This document shows, in pieces, positions 9,789-18,293 of a stretch of DNA of 64,000 bases. A program made the position numbers and the translations under genes. A model generated the notes under the pieces. The model was not told where the DNA came from. It saw only the letters and a list, made by a program, of their open reading frames with translations, and made no database searches. Location: assembly GCF_902459725.1 (NCBI RefSeq), contig NZ_CABPSH010000003.1, forward strand, positions 186,001 to 250,000, given 5' to 3'. This DNA is from Pandoraea eparura. Its GTDB lineage: Bacteria; Pseudomonadota; Gammaproteobacteria; Burkholderiales; Burkholderiaceae. The first letter of the stretch is position 1, and each line of letters begins with the position of its first letter.

Positions 9789-9889
9789 TGGTGCGAGGAA
9801 GGGGACTCGAACCCCCGCACAATCCTTATTGGACAAGGCTCTCAGCCAGTACGCCGGCAAAATGCTGGCACTTAACCGCACTGCCCCGT
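9789..9889 (-). other. tRNA-like element: intact T-arm and CCA end, degenerate 5' half
   Basis: Read on the minus strand, the 3' end has a canonical T-arm GGGGG-TTCGAGT-CCCCT, then TCCTCGCA and an encoded CCA (9791-9789). A class-II-like long variable region with CCTT...AAGG precedes it. The 5' part does not close a normal acceptor stem (about five of seven pairs with terminal mismatches). The anticodon hairpin GCCAGC-ATTTT-GCCGGC lacks a standard seven-base loop with U33, so no anticodon can be assigned. It may be a tRNA pseudogene, an attachment-site remnant left by an integrating element, or an atypical tRNA. Confidence 0.4.
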
Positions 9890-10306
9890 AGCAGACATCA
9901 ATGAATGCCAGCTATGGTCAGTGACGCCAATCCGTCGAACCGTCGCCGCCGTTGTGCCTTGTCGTGGACCCTCCGCCGCCCAGCTCCGTACTGGGATGGG
10001 ATTGCGCAAAGCGTGGCAAGCAGGCGTCGTCGGGTCATCGGCGTTTTGAGCGGTAGGAGGCAATGCCTCATGTGATGGCACCCGCCTTACGTGGCGCATG
10101 CCCGTTGGGGCGCCCTTTCCGACGCCTTACCGAGACCTCGATTCACTTGGCCTTGCCGACGATTTGTGCAAAAAATCCGTTTGAAACCCGTCCCGGCATT
10201 GCCTTGCATCTGCCAAACGTCGTGAGAACCTGATCCCGACTTCCGCAACGAACCGCGGCATCAGAACGGATCGGAGCCTTCCGGTCTATACACTCACGAG
10301 GTCAAC
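9890..10306. other. Intergenic region, no gene supported
   Basis: About 415 bases between the tRNA-like element and the AAA ATPase gene. I see no frame with recognisable protein, no terminator and no clear promoter. The preceding stretch 9544-9788 is likewise empty; a minus-strand frame covering 9505-9822 runs through the tRNA-like 3' end and is not a credible gene. Confidence 0.4.
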
Positions 10307-12178
10307 ATGCGACACTCCGCCATTCAGAAGCCGTTTCCCGGCCGTAAGTCCAAGTTCTTCGTTGAAGGCTCCCGCGCGTGGATTCCCATGCGTCACAAGA
10401 TCACCCGCTCCCGTTGCGTAGCAGGGGCAACGGTTCACGCTTCTCCTGAAGTCGCACCAGGAGCCTTACCCGCGCTGGCGGCTCCGGCTACAACCGCTGT
10501 TGCGTCGGCCACACTTGTTTCCTCGACACCCCCTGCCATACCGATGAGCCCGTCACCGGCACTCCGCCCCGTTGAGCGCTCGGAATCCCCAACGCGCATT
10601 AAGACAGATGCGATTCCCCACGATTGCAGCGACCTTGTCCGTCGCGCCCGGGGTTCGTTCAAACACCTCGCCGGAATGGTCGACACCAAACGCCGCCTGC
10701 TGCGTGCCGGGCAGGACATCCTAGCCGGTCTGGATGGCGAGCCGCGCAACGGCATCCTGCTCTTTGGCGAACCTGGCAACGGAAAGACGATGTTCGCCGA
10801 GGCATTGGCCGGCGAGTTGGGAATACCGCTCCTGCCGGTAGCTTTCGGCGACATGGCCTCGAAGTGGATCAACGAGACACCTGAGAGACTTCGCGGCCTC
10901 TTTCGTACCGCGCGTCGCTGTGCGCCCTGCGTACTCTTTATCGACGAGGTCGATTCGTTCCTCAAGCCCCGCGACGGCTCCGGCATGAGCCACTCGATGG
11001 ATCGGGACGTGGTCAATACCTTGCTCAGGGAAATTGTGGAGCTGCGCGATGCCCGGGTTGTGCTGGTCGTAGCGACTAACTACATTGAACAGCTCGACCG
11101 TGCCGCGATCCGCTCCGGGCGCTTTGACGTCCACATCGAAGTACCCGCTCCTGACTTCCAGGCCCGCCGCAACCTGATCTGGGCAAACATCGTACGGTGT
11201 CTCGGAAGAGAAGCGATCGACGTTGCCATCGTCAATGACCTTGCGCGCCGCTGGAACGGTTTCAGCGCCGCACGACTGGCAGCCCTCGGACCGCAACTGC
11301 GCGACATGAAGCGCGACAACGAATTCGATGGCCCCATCACCTTCGAGCTCGTCACGCGGGCTATGCGCATCATCCAAGGTCAGCGCAGCGCGTTTCCACA
11401 GCATGTGGTTAGGCTTGAGGAGATTGTCATGCCTAAAGACTCCCGTGGGATGTTGACGAGTATCGGAGACCGGCTTCGCAACATCTACGACTTCACCCAG
11501 CTCGGTGGCACCCTGCCGCGAGGGATCCTGTTTTACGGCCCGCCCGGCACCGGCAAGACCATGGCAGCGATGTCGCTTGCAAAGGCGTCAGACTGGCTGT
11601 TCCTGTCGACCACCGGCACCGACCTGATTTCCCGTCCCGATGAATGGGAAAAGCTCGTGCGCAAGGCGAACGACCAGCGCCCGGCAATCGTGTTTATCGA
11701 CGAGGCCGACTCAATTCTTGCTAATAGACGTGGCTCGAACGTCTCTGCCCTCACCAATCGGATCCTGGCCACGGTGGATGGCACCGGCGGACGGATACCG
11801 GATGTCGTCTACATTGCAGCCACCAATCATCCGGACGTGCTCGATCCGGCCGTGTTGCGTGGCGGGCGCTTCGCGATGCAGGTACGTTTTGATGTGCCCG
11901 AGGCGGATGACATGCTCGCATGGGTTAAGTCCACACTGTCTGACAGACAGATACGGCTGGACTTTGCGATGGAGGGCGGCACAGAAGAGCTGGCTGCACA
12001 GTTGCTGGCCGGACGGCCAATTGCCGATGCGGAGGCGCTCGTTGCCGAGGCTATCAACCTGAGCGCGGTCCGGTTTCTTGACGGTTGGGAAGAAGAGGAT
12101 CGGCCCTTTCTGAGCCTTACGGACATGCGCGCCGCCGCCCGGGCACTCGGCGTTGGCGCCACGGAGCGCCCGATCTGA
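10307..12178 (+). CDS. Tandem AAA+ ATPase (two CDC48/Vps4-type modules)
   Basis: 623 residues. Residues 1-110 form a low-complexity Ala/Pro/Ser-rich leader. Module 1 has Walker A GEPGNGKT (154-161), Walker B IDEVD (212-216), sensor ATN (257-259) and an arginine-finger region IRSGRFD. Module 2 has GPPGTGKT (411-418), IDEAD (464-468), ATNHPD (505-510) and LRGGRFA. Both Walker sites look complete. A pore-loop-like KWINE (186-190) is present in module 1, while module 2 lacks the usual aromatic-glycine pore loop. Such proteins remodel or unfold other proteins, but no protease, adaptor or substrate gene is adjacent. The bacterial family is uncommon, and this copy sits among mobile-type debris. The start is preceded by ACGAGG. 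Confidence 0.85.
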   Translation: MRHSAIQKPFPGRKSKFFVEGSRAWIPMRHKITRSRCVAGATVHASPEVAPGALPALAAPATTAVASATLVSSTPPAIPMSPSPALRPVERSESPTRIKTDAIPHDCSDLVRRARGSFKHLAGMVDTKRRLLRAGQDILAGLDGEPRNGILLFGEPGNGKTMFAEALAGELGIPLLPVAFGDMASKWINETPERLRGLFRTARRCAPCVLFIDEVDSFLKPRDGSGMSHSMDRDVVNTLLREIVELRDARVVLVVATNYIEQLDRAAIRSGRFDVHIEVPAPDFQARRNLIWANIVRCLGREAIDVAIVNDLARRWNGFSAARLAALGPQLRDMKRDNEFDGPITFELVTRAMRIIQGQRSAFPQHVVRLEEIVMPKDSRGMLTSIGDRLRNIYDFTQLGGTLPRGILFYGPPGTGKTMAAMSLAKASDWLFLSTTGTDLISRPDEWEKLVRKANDQRPAIVFIDEADSILANRRGSNVSALTNRILATVDGTGGRIPDVVYIAATNHPDVLDPAVLRGGRFAMQVRFDVPEADDMLAWVKSTLSDRQIRLDFAMEGGTEELAAQLLAGRPIADAEALVAEAINLSAVRFLDGWEEEDRPFLSLTDMRAAARALGVGATERPI

Positions 12179-12500
12179 AACCGGGTCGAATTCCTCCTGC
12201 TCGTGCGATCCTCGATTCACTGTCGCACGACGTGCGGCGGTCGACGCCCTCCGGTGGCCGGGAAAGTAGCGGGCAGCAGATCACAGTTCATCGATGGACT
12301 GGGTACGCTTCGGCCTACGGCAGGACAGGCGTGAGCACTTTGGGCGCCGTGCGTGGCACTCTCGCGCGCCCCTTACTGCGGCAACGGCCCCTCGGGTCTA
12401 TCAAAGCACAAGCTCACGGAGTGCGCACGGCGCCGCGCCGCACACCATCCCTGAGCATTGAATCACTGACGTGATTCTCGGTTCATCGGTCGCCGCTGAG

Positions 12501-12534
12501 TTGGCGCGTTATGCAGCCCCATAACGCGCGCCAA
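12501..12534. repeat. Long inverted repeat (13-bp stem with 2-nt bulge)
   Basis: TTGGCGCGTTATG (12501-12513), six-base loop, then CATAACGCGCGCCAA (12520-12534). All 13 bases of the left arm pair; the right arm has two extra bases. It lies in the gap between the AAA ATPase gene and the transketolase operon, which otherwise (12179-12729) shows no gene. There is no T-run, so it is not a classical terminator; it could be a REP-like element or an end of transferred DNA. Confidence 0.6.
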
Positions 12535-12729
12535 ATGAGAGCAAACATACCCAAGCTCGATAGGTGATTTCACCTCATCTATAAAGGCAAATGTTTCTTT
12601 TGTGGTCTCCGAAACGAGGTGATAGCCTTTGTTCATCCCTGCTGTATCGGGGCATACGTGAGCGTTTTTTCACGTTGCACCCTAGGCGGAAGGGCAACAA
12701 ACGTGTTCTGCCAGATAGGAATGGAGACG

Positions 12730-13617
12730 ATGACTGCAAATCCGGCACAAGAGGCGAGCAAGATTTCGCCGCAAGCCGCTGTGGCCCACCATGCGTGGCG
12801 CATCCGGCGGTTCGCACTTCGCATGGGCGAAGTGCAGGGACAAGGCTATATCGGCCAGGCGCTCGGCTATGCCGATGTGTTGGCCACGGCATACTGCCAT
12901 GCCATGAATATCCGCCCGGGTGAACCGGAGTGGGAAGGCCGCGACCGATTCTTGCTGTCGCATGGTCACTACGCCATTGCGCTGTACGCCGCCCTGATTG
13001 AAGCCGGCATCATCGATGAGACGGAACTGGAAACCTACGGCTCCGATGATAGCCGCCTGCCGATGTCGGGTATGGCGACTTACACGCCGGGCATGGAAAT
13101 CTCGGGCGGCTCGCTGGGCCAAGGCCTCCCCATTGGAGTGGGCATGGCGCTGGGTCTCAAGATGAAGGGCAGCTCGGCCTTCGTCTACAACTCGATGTCT
13201 GACGGCGAACTGGATGAAGGCTCCACCTGGGAAGCCGCCCTGTCGGCCTCGCACCATAAGCTCAGCAACCTGATTTGCCTGGTCGACGTCAACCGCCAGC
13301 AGGCTGACGGCGTGTCGCACGAAGTACTCGGCTTTGAGCCGCTACCGGACAAGTGGCAGAGCTTCGGCTGGTACACGCAGCGCGTGAATGGCAACGACCT
13401 GCCTGCCGTGATTGAGGCGTTCGACCGCGCCCGCAATTTGAAGGAGCCGGTGCCTCGCGTGATTCTGTTCGACACGCTGATGGGCAAGGGCGTCCCCTTC
13501 CTCGAAACCCGCGAGAAGAACCACTTCATCCGTGTTGAAGCTGATGAATGGCAGCACGCCATTTCGGTTCTGGACGCCAACTACGCCGCCACCCAATCCT
13601 ACGGAGCCGAGCAATGA
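12730..13617 (+). CDS. Transketolase, N-terminal (thiamine-diphosphate binding) subunit
   Basis: First half of a split transketolase; 295 residues. Cofactor-site wording is intact: LSHGHYAIALYAAL, SGGSLGQGLPIGVGMALG, MSDGELDEGSTWEAAL (Mg/ThDP motif) and VDVNRQQADG. Transketolases move a two-carbon ketol unit from a ketose, or from hydroxypyruvate, to an aldose. The frame opens at 12619, but the ATG at 12730 has AGGA nine bases before it. It overlaps the C-terminal subunit gene by four bases (ATGA), implying coupled translation and a heteromeric enzyme. Split transketolases are common in specialised catabolic clusters rather than in the central pentose-phosphate pathway. Confidence 0.92.
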   Translation: MTANPAQEASKISPQAAVAHHAWRIRRFALRMGEVQGQGYIGQALGYADVLATAYCHAMNIRPGEPEWEGRDRFLLSHGHYAIALYAALIEAGIIDETELETYGSDDSRLPMSGMATYTPGMEISGGSLGQGLPIGVGMALGLKMKGSSAFVYNSMSDGELDEGSTWEAALSASHHKLSNLICLVDVNRQQADGVSHEVLGFEPLPDKWQSFGWYTQRVNGNDLPAVIEAFDRARNLKEPVPRVILFDTLMGKGVPFLETREKNHFIRVEADEWQHAISVLDANYAATQSYGAEQ

Positions 13618-14645
13618 GCACCGCTGTCGAGAACAAGACTCCGACCCAGTCCCAAGCGCCCGCCAAGCCTCGCCTGACCACTTCGGCGATGATTGCCTCC
13701 ATCGCAGCAGAAGGCCAGCGCACCACCGCTGCCCCGTTTGGCCATGCGCTGGTCGCCGAGGCCGAGAAGCGCCCTGAAATCGTCGGCATGACCGCCGACC
13801 TATCGAAGTACACTGATCTGCACATCTTCGGTCAAGCGTTCCCCGAGCGCTTCCTCCAGATGGGTATGGCCGAGCAGTTGCTGATGGCCGCCGCCGGTGG
13901 CATGGCGAAGGAAGGCTTCACGCCCTTCGCGACCACCTATGCTGTGTTCGCCACCCGCCGCGCATATGACTTCATCCACCAAGTCATCGCCGAAGAAAAC
14001 CTCAACGTCAAGATTTGCGCTGCTCTGCCCGGGCTGACCACCGGCTACGGCCCGAGCCACCAGGCAGCCGAGGACTTGGCGCTGATGCGCGCCATCCCGG
14101 GTATGACCGTCATCGACCCCTGCGACGCCCTCGATACCGAGCAGGCCGTCGCCGCCATCGCCGAGTACAAGGGGCCGGTCTACATGCGCCTGCTGCGTGG
14201 CAAGGTGCCGCTGGTGCTAGACGAATACAACTACAAGTTCGAGCTCGGCAAGGCCAAGCTGCTGCGCGACGGCCGTGACGTGCTGATTATTTCGTCAGGT
14301 CTCATGACGATGCGCGCGCTGGAAGTCGCTCAGGCCATGGCCGGCGGCACCGCCGACGTGGGTGTGCTGCACGTGCCAACCATCAAGCCGCTGGACGTGG
14401 CCACCATCGTTGAGCAGTGCCGCCGCAGCGGTCGACTGGTCGTGGTAGCCGAGAACCACAGCACTGTGGGGGGCCTCAGCGAAGCTGTCGCCATGACGCT
14501 AATGCAGGCACGCGTCTACCCCGCCCTCGAAGTGGTGGCCCTGCCAGACCAGTTCCTTGACGCCGGCGCGCTGCCGACGCTGCATGACCGGTACGGCATC
14601 TCGACGGAAGTCATCGTCGAGCGCATCAAAGAATGGCTTAAGTAA
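13614..14645 (+). CDS. Transketolase, C-terminal subunit
   Basis: Second half of the split transketolase; 343 residues. It carries the pyrimidine-binding domain with the catalytic glutamate region (FLQMGMAEQLLMAAAGGMAKEGFTPFATTYAVF) and the C-terminal domain (DVGVLHVPTIKPLD and GGLSEAVAM). The first 25 residues (VENKTPTQSQAPAKPRL) are a low-complexity leader. The start codon overlaps the stop of the N-terminal subunit gene, and the frame upstream of 13614 is spurious. The dehydrogenase gene follows 13 bases later, so all three are one operon. Confidence 0.92.
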   Translation: MSTAVENKTPTQSQAPAKPRLTTSAMIASIAAEGQRTTAAPFGHALVAEAEKRPEIVGMTADLSKYTDLHIFGQAFPERFLQMGMAEQLLMAAAGGMAKEGFTPFATTYAVFATRRAYDFIHQVIAEENLNVKICAALPGLTTGYGPSHQAAEDLALMRAIPGMTVIDPCDALDTEQAVAAIAEYKGPVYMRLLRGKVPLVLDEYNYKFELGKAKLLRDGRDVLIISSGLMTMRALEVAQAMAGGTADVGVLHVPTIKPLDVATIVEQCRRSGRLVVVAENHSTVGGLSEAVAMTLMQARVYPALEVVALPDQFLDAGALPTLHDRYGISTEVIVERIKEWLK

Positions 14646-14658
14646 GGGGAAGGTCAAA

Positions 14659-15507
14659 ATGAACGTCAATTTCATCGGCTTGGGCGCCATCGGACTGCCG
14701 ATGGCTCTCCAGATTCGCAATGCGGGTCACACCGTCGGCGGCTTCGATGTAGTACCCGCTGCTTGTGACAACGCACAAGCGCAGGGCATTGCGGCCGTCA
14801 ACCGCGTTTCGGACCTTCCGATGGCGGACGTCGCCGTCGTGATGGTCGCCACGCCAGGCCAGCTAGCAAAGCTCGTTGATGACGCCGTTGGTAAGCCCAT
14901 CGCCCGTACTTGGGTCATCATGTCCACCGTCGGCCCCGCCAGCGTGCGCGAACAAGGCGAGCGTTTGCGTGCCGCAGGCGTGCGCGTGGTAGATGCCCCG
15001 GTCACCGGTGGAGTCGCTCGTGCCCGGACCGGTCAACTGGTCATCTTTGCTGCCGGCGACGCCGCCGACATCGAGACAGTACGCCAGGTACTCCAGGCCA
15101 TGGGCGAAGTCCGCATCACGGGCGAAAAGCTTGGCGACGGGCAGGCTATCAAGGTCGTCAACCAGCACCTCTGCTCGGTCCATATCGTCGCTGCCGCTGA
15201 GGCATTGAACTTGGCTCGCTCGCTCGGCCTGGACTCGGCACAGGTCCTGGGCCTGATTGAAAAAGGCGCGGCCGGCTCCTGGATGCTGTCGGACCGTGGC
15301 CCCCGCATGCTCAAGGGCACGGACGTCGAGGTGACGAGCTCCATCAACATCTTCGTGAAGGACAGCGGTCTGGTGGTTGAAGCCGCTCAAGGCTGTGGAG
15401 CTCAAGTCCCACTGCTCGACATATCGCATGCGCGGTACTGTCAGGCTGCCGAGGTCGGGCTTGGTCAGCGCGACGATAGCAGAGTCATCGAGACCTTTCA
15501 GCAGTAA
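14659..15507 (+). CDS. NAD(P)-dependent beta-hydroxyacid dehydrogenase (HIBADH family)
   Basis: 282 residues. Rossmann motif GLGAIGLPMALQI near the N-terminus, then substrate motif VDAPVTGGVARARTGQL, and GDGQAIKVVNQHLCSVHIVAAAEAL with the catalytic lysine of the family. Members include tartronate-semialdehyde reductase, L-threonate dehydrogenase, 3-hydroxyisobutyrate dehydrogenase and sulfolactaldehyde reductase; the exact substrate cannot be told. AGGGGAAGG precedes the ATG at 14659. The transketolase operon context suggests it oxidises or reduces a three- or four-carbon hydroxyacid made or used by the transketolase. It is one of three paralogues in this window. Confidence 0.9.
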   Translation: MNVNFIGLGAIGLPMALQIRNAGHTVGGFDVVPAACDNAQAQGIAAVNRVSDLPMADVAVVMVATPGQLAKLVDDAVGKPIARTWVIMSTVGPASVREQGERLRAAGVRVVDAPVTGGVARARTGQLVIFAAGDAADIETVRQVLQAMGEVRITGEKLGDGQAIKVVNQHLCSVHIVAAAEALNLARSLGLDSAQVLGLIEKGAAGSWMLSDRGPRMLKGTDVEVTSSINIFVKDSGLVVEAAQGCGAQVPLLDISHARYCQAAEVGLGQRDDSRVIETFQQ

Positions 15508-15622
15508 TTCGTCAAGCGGTAGGTACGGACGGCCCTGCGCAGGCATCTTCAGGCTGGACGTGGTCCCAAAGGGGCCCGTGCAGCAATAGACAGGACAATA
15601 AACATCTGGAGACAAAGGCAAT

Positions 15623-16945
15623 ATGACATCTGCCACGACTAATGCGCCGAAAAAAGACGGCGCGGTCAAGGTATCCATCGCGTCCATGATTGGCTCGGCC
15701 GTTGAGAGCTACGACTTCTTCATCTACGGTACGGCTGCTGCTGGATGGTTCGGGAAAATCTTCTTCCACACCACCGAACCTATCGTCGGCATTCTCGCGT
15801 CTTTCGCAACCCTGGCGGTCGGCTTCCTGATGCGCCCACTGGGAGGCTATCTCGCCGGCCATTACGGTGACCGACTCGGTCGCAAGGCCGTGCTGTTCTG
15901 GTCCTTGCTTGCCATGGGCGGCGCCACCGTATTAATTGGCGCTCTACCGACCTATGAACAGGCTGGCGTGCTCGCTCCCATTCTCCTCATTCTGCTTCGT
16001 ATGATTCAGGGCGTGGGCTTCGGCGCAGAATGGGGCGGCGCTGTACTCATGGCGTGTGAGCATTCGCCACCGGAGCGGCGTGGCTTCTTCGGTGCCGTGC
16101 CGCAAGTTGGTATCCCGCTAGGGTTGCTGATGGCGAACGGTGCGTTCCTCATGTCGGCTGCCCTCTTCGAGGGCGACTGGGTCTGGCGTGTGCCGTTCCT
16201 TGTCTCTGTCGTCATGGTTGGCATCGGTCTCTTCATACGTCTGAGCGTCAAAGAATCGCCTGATTTCGAGGCCATGAAAGCGAAAAACACCATTGTCAAG
16301 CAACCCGCTCTGGACGTGCTGCGAAACGACTGGCGCAAGGTGCTGCGTATCATCGGCCTGCGCTTGGCGGAGACCGGCGGCTACTACGTTACAACCAGCT
16401 TCATGCTGTCATACGTGGTTCTGGCGAACATCACTACCAAAGAGAATGTACTGTGGGGCACGATGATTGGCTCCGCCATCGGTCTCGTCAGCCATCTTCT
16501 CTACGGCGCGTGGAGTGACCGTGTCGGCCGCCGTCCTGTGTACATGCTCGGCGCGGTCTTCACCATTCTGTTCGGCATCCCGATGTTCATGCTTATCAAC
16601 ACTGGTGCCGGCATCATGGTTGTAACTGCCATCTCGCTGTCGCTGCTGCTGAGCCACGACCCTATCTTCGCGGTGGAGCCATCCTGGTTCTCGGAACAGT
16701 TCCCCGCCAACGTCCGGTCGTCGGGTATCTCGCTGGGCTACAACGGTGCTTCCCTGGTGGCTGGTCTGATTCCCTTTGTCGCTACGGGTCTCTATGGCAT
16801 CGTCGGTTGGATTGGTCCAGCGGTTCTGTTTTCTCTGCTGGGCATCATCTCCACACTGTGCGCATTGACGATGCGTGAGACCGCACCTGCTGTCGTAGGC
16901 ATGAAAGCGGCTTCGCACGAAACGCGACAACCTGCCTTGCACTAA
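15623..16945 (+). CDS. MFS transporter, metabolite:H+ symporter family
   Basis: 440 residues with 12 predicted helices. Family motifs: SAVESYDFFIYGTAA in helix 1, FLMRPLGGYLAGHYGDRLGRK in the loop 2-3 signature, GVGFGAEWGGAVLM, and YGAWSDRVGRRP. These mark the MHS family (ShiA, KgtP, ProP-like) that imports organic acids with protons. It is last in the split-transketolase operon and probably imports its substrate. CTGGAGACA lies upstream of the ATG. A terminator-like hairpin follows the stop codon. Confidence 0.9.
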   Translation: MTSATTNAPKKDGAVKVSIASMIGSAVESYDFFIYGTAAAGWFGKIFFHTTEPIVGILASFATLAVGFLMRPLGGYLAGHYGDRLGRKAVLFWSLLAMGGATVLIGALPTYEQAGVLAPILLILLRMIQGVGFGAEWGGAVLMACEHSPPERRGFFGAVPQVGIPLGLLMANGAFLMSAALFEGDWVWRVPFLVSVVMVGIGLFIRLSVKESPDFEAMKAKNTIVKQPALDVLRNDWRKVLRIIGLRLAETGGYYVTTSFMLSYVVLANITTKENVLWGTMIGSAIGLVSHLLYGAWSDRVGRRPVYMLGAVFTILFGIPMFMLINTGAGIMVVTAISLSLLLSHDPIFAVEPSWFSEQFPANVRSSGISLGYNGASLVAGLIPFVATGLYGIVGWIGPAVLFSLLGIISTLCALTMRETAPAVVGMKAASHETRQPALH

Positions 16946-16970
16946 AGTCTTTGTAGTTGTGAAGGCCCGT

Positions 16971-16999
16971 CCCGCTCATCCGTGGCGGGTCTTTTGCTT
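16971..16999 (+). terminator. Rho-independent-like terminator after the split-transketolase operon
   Basis: CCCGC (16971-16975) and GCGGG (16985-16989) form a short stem with a nine-base loop. TCTTTTGC and a T-rich tract follow at once. It sits 25 bases after the MFS stop codon. The stem is short, so strength is uncertain. Confidence 0.6.
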
Positions 17000-17115
17000 T
17001 TTTGTATTCGACTGCAGCCCAACAGACTGGACATGTTGTGGCCGCCCACCCGATGTGCGCTTCCTCAAAGCAGTGAGGAAAAATTCAGAGACCCGTTGTT
17101 ATCGATAGCTACGAT

Positions 17116-18120
17116 ATGGAATACACAAAACTTGGCTCAACTGGCCTGGACATCTCTCGTCTTTGTTTGGGTTGCATGACATTCGGTGACCCTGACGCCG
17201 GCGCGCATCCCTGGACGCTCGGCGAAGCGGATTCACGCCCCATATTCCGAAGCGCAATTGAGCAGGGAATCAACTTCATCGACACGGCCAACAGTTATTC
17301 GGCAGGTACGTCAGAAGCAATTGTCGGAAAGTTCATTCGCGAATTTGCCAATCGTGATGAAATCGTCCTGGCAACGAAGGTATATTTCCCGCTCAGCGGT
17401 GGCGGGTCATCCTCTGGAGAAACTAAGCCAAACGACAAAGGCCTGTCCCGAAAGGCCATCATGAGCGCCATTGATGCGAGTCTTGCGCGTCTTGGCACTG
17501 ATTACGTTGACCTCTACCAGATACATCGGTGGGACTACAACACCCCAATCGCAGAAACGATGGAAGCGCTGCACGACGTCGTCAAGGCGGGAAAGGCGCG
17601 CTACATCGGCGCGTCGTCGATGTTTGCCTGGCAGTTCGCCAAGGCTCAGGAAATTGCCTCTCGGAACGGTTGGACGAAGTTTGTGTCCATGCAGAACCAC
17701 GTGAACCTGCTATATCGCGAGGAGGAACGAGAGATGATTCCGTTGTGCCAAGACCTTGGCGTCGGGCTAATGCCATGGAGTCCTCTTGCTCGCGGCCGAT
17801 TGACTCGGCCGTTTGGTGCTCAAACAAGTCGGATTGAGAAAGACAGCGTCGGCACAGCTCTGTACGACCAAACCAAAGAAGCGGACAGGAAGGTCGTCGA
17901 TGCTGTAGAGCGGATAGCCGCTGCGCGCGGAGTTCCGATGGCACAGGTCGCGCTGGCTTGGGTGCTGGCGAAACGTAGCGTCTCCGCCCCCATCATCGGT
18001 GTCTCGAAGGCATCACAGTTGACTGACTCTATAAGCGCACTGTCCCTGGAGCTCTCGAACGAGGAAAAGCTTAGCCTCGAAGTCGAGTATGTGCCGCACG
18101 AGATAGCGGGCCATCAGTAA
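17116..18120 (+). CDS. Aldo/keto reductase
   Basis: 334 residues, TIM-barrel NADPH-dependent oxidoreductase. The AKR tetrad is visible: Asp in FIDTANSYSAGTSE, the tyrosine of the same motif, Lys in ATKVYFPL, and His in DLYQIHRWDYNTP. The C-terminal cofactor loop reads APIIGVSKASQL. It resembles the YajO/Tas-like subgroup acting on aldehydes and sugars. It has its own leader, about 170 bases after the MFS gene, and lies next to an IS element that now separates it from the TRAP transporter genes. Substrate unknown. Confidence 0.9.
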   Translation: MEYTKLGSTGLDISRLCLGCMTFGDPDAGAHPWTLGEADSRPIFRSAIEQGINFIDTANSYSAGTSEAIVGKFIREFANRDEIVLATKVYFPLSGGGSSSGETKPNDKGLSRKAIMSAIDASLARLGTDYVDLYQIHRWDYNTPIAETMEALHDVVKAGKARYIGASSMFAWQFAKAQEIASRNGWTKFVSMQNHVNLLYREEEREMIPLCQDLGVGLMPWSPLARGRLTRPFGAQTSRIEKDSVGTALYDQTKEADRKVVDAVERIAAARGVPMAQVALAWVLAKRSVSAPIIGVSKASQLTDSISALSLELSNEEKLSLEVEYVPHEIAGHQ

Positions 18121-18293
18121 CACTTCCGACATCCATAATATTCCTCCATCAATACCTGCGCCACGCAAGCGTGCCGCTACAGGAACGTGCACAGGCACAA
18201 GGAATAGGTGCGACGTCCCCCCGTATTCAGTAGCATCAGGCTTTAGAGTCCGGGGGTTAATTGACCTCCCCCCGCTTAACCGAGCACCTCGAC

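Noticed and set aside
9505-9822. 105-codon minus-strand frame over the tRNA-like region
   Set aside because: It passes through the T-arm of the tRNA-like element and the end of the small gene, with no recognisable protein family.
12730-14645. Sulfosugar (sulfo-transketolase) pathway
   Set aside because: Split transketolase plus an HIBADH-type reductase fits in part, but no sulfoquinovosidase, isomerase or sulfonate exporter is present.
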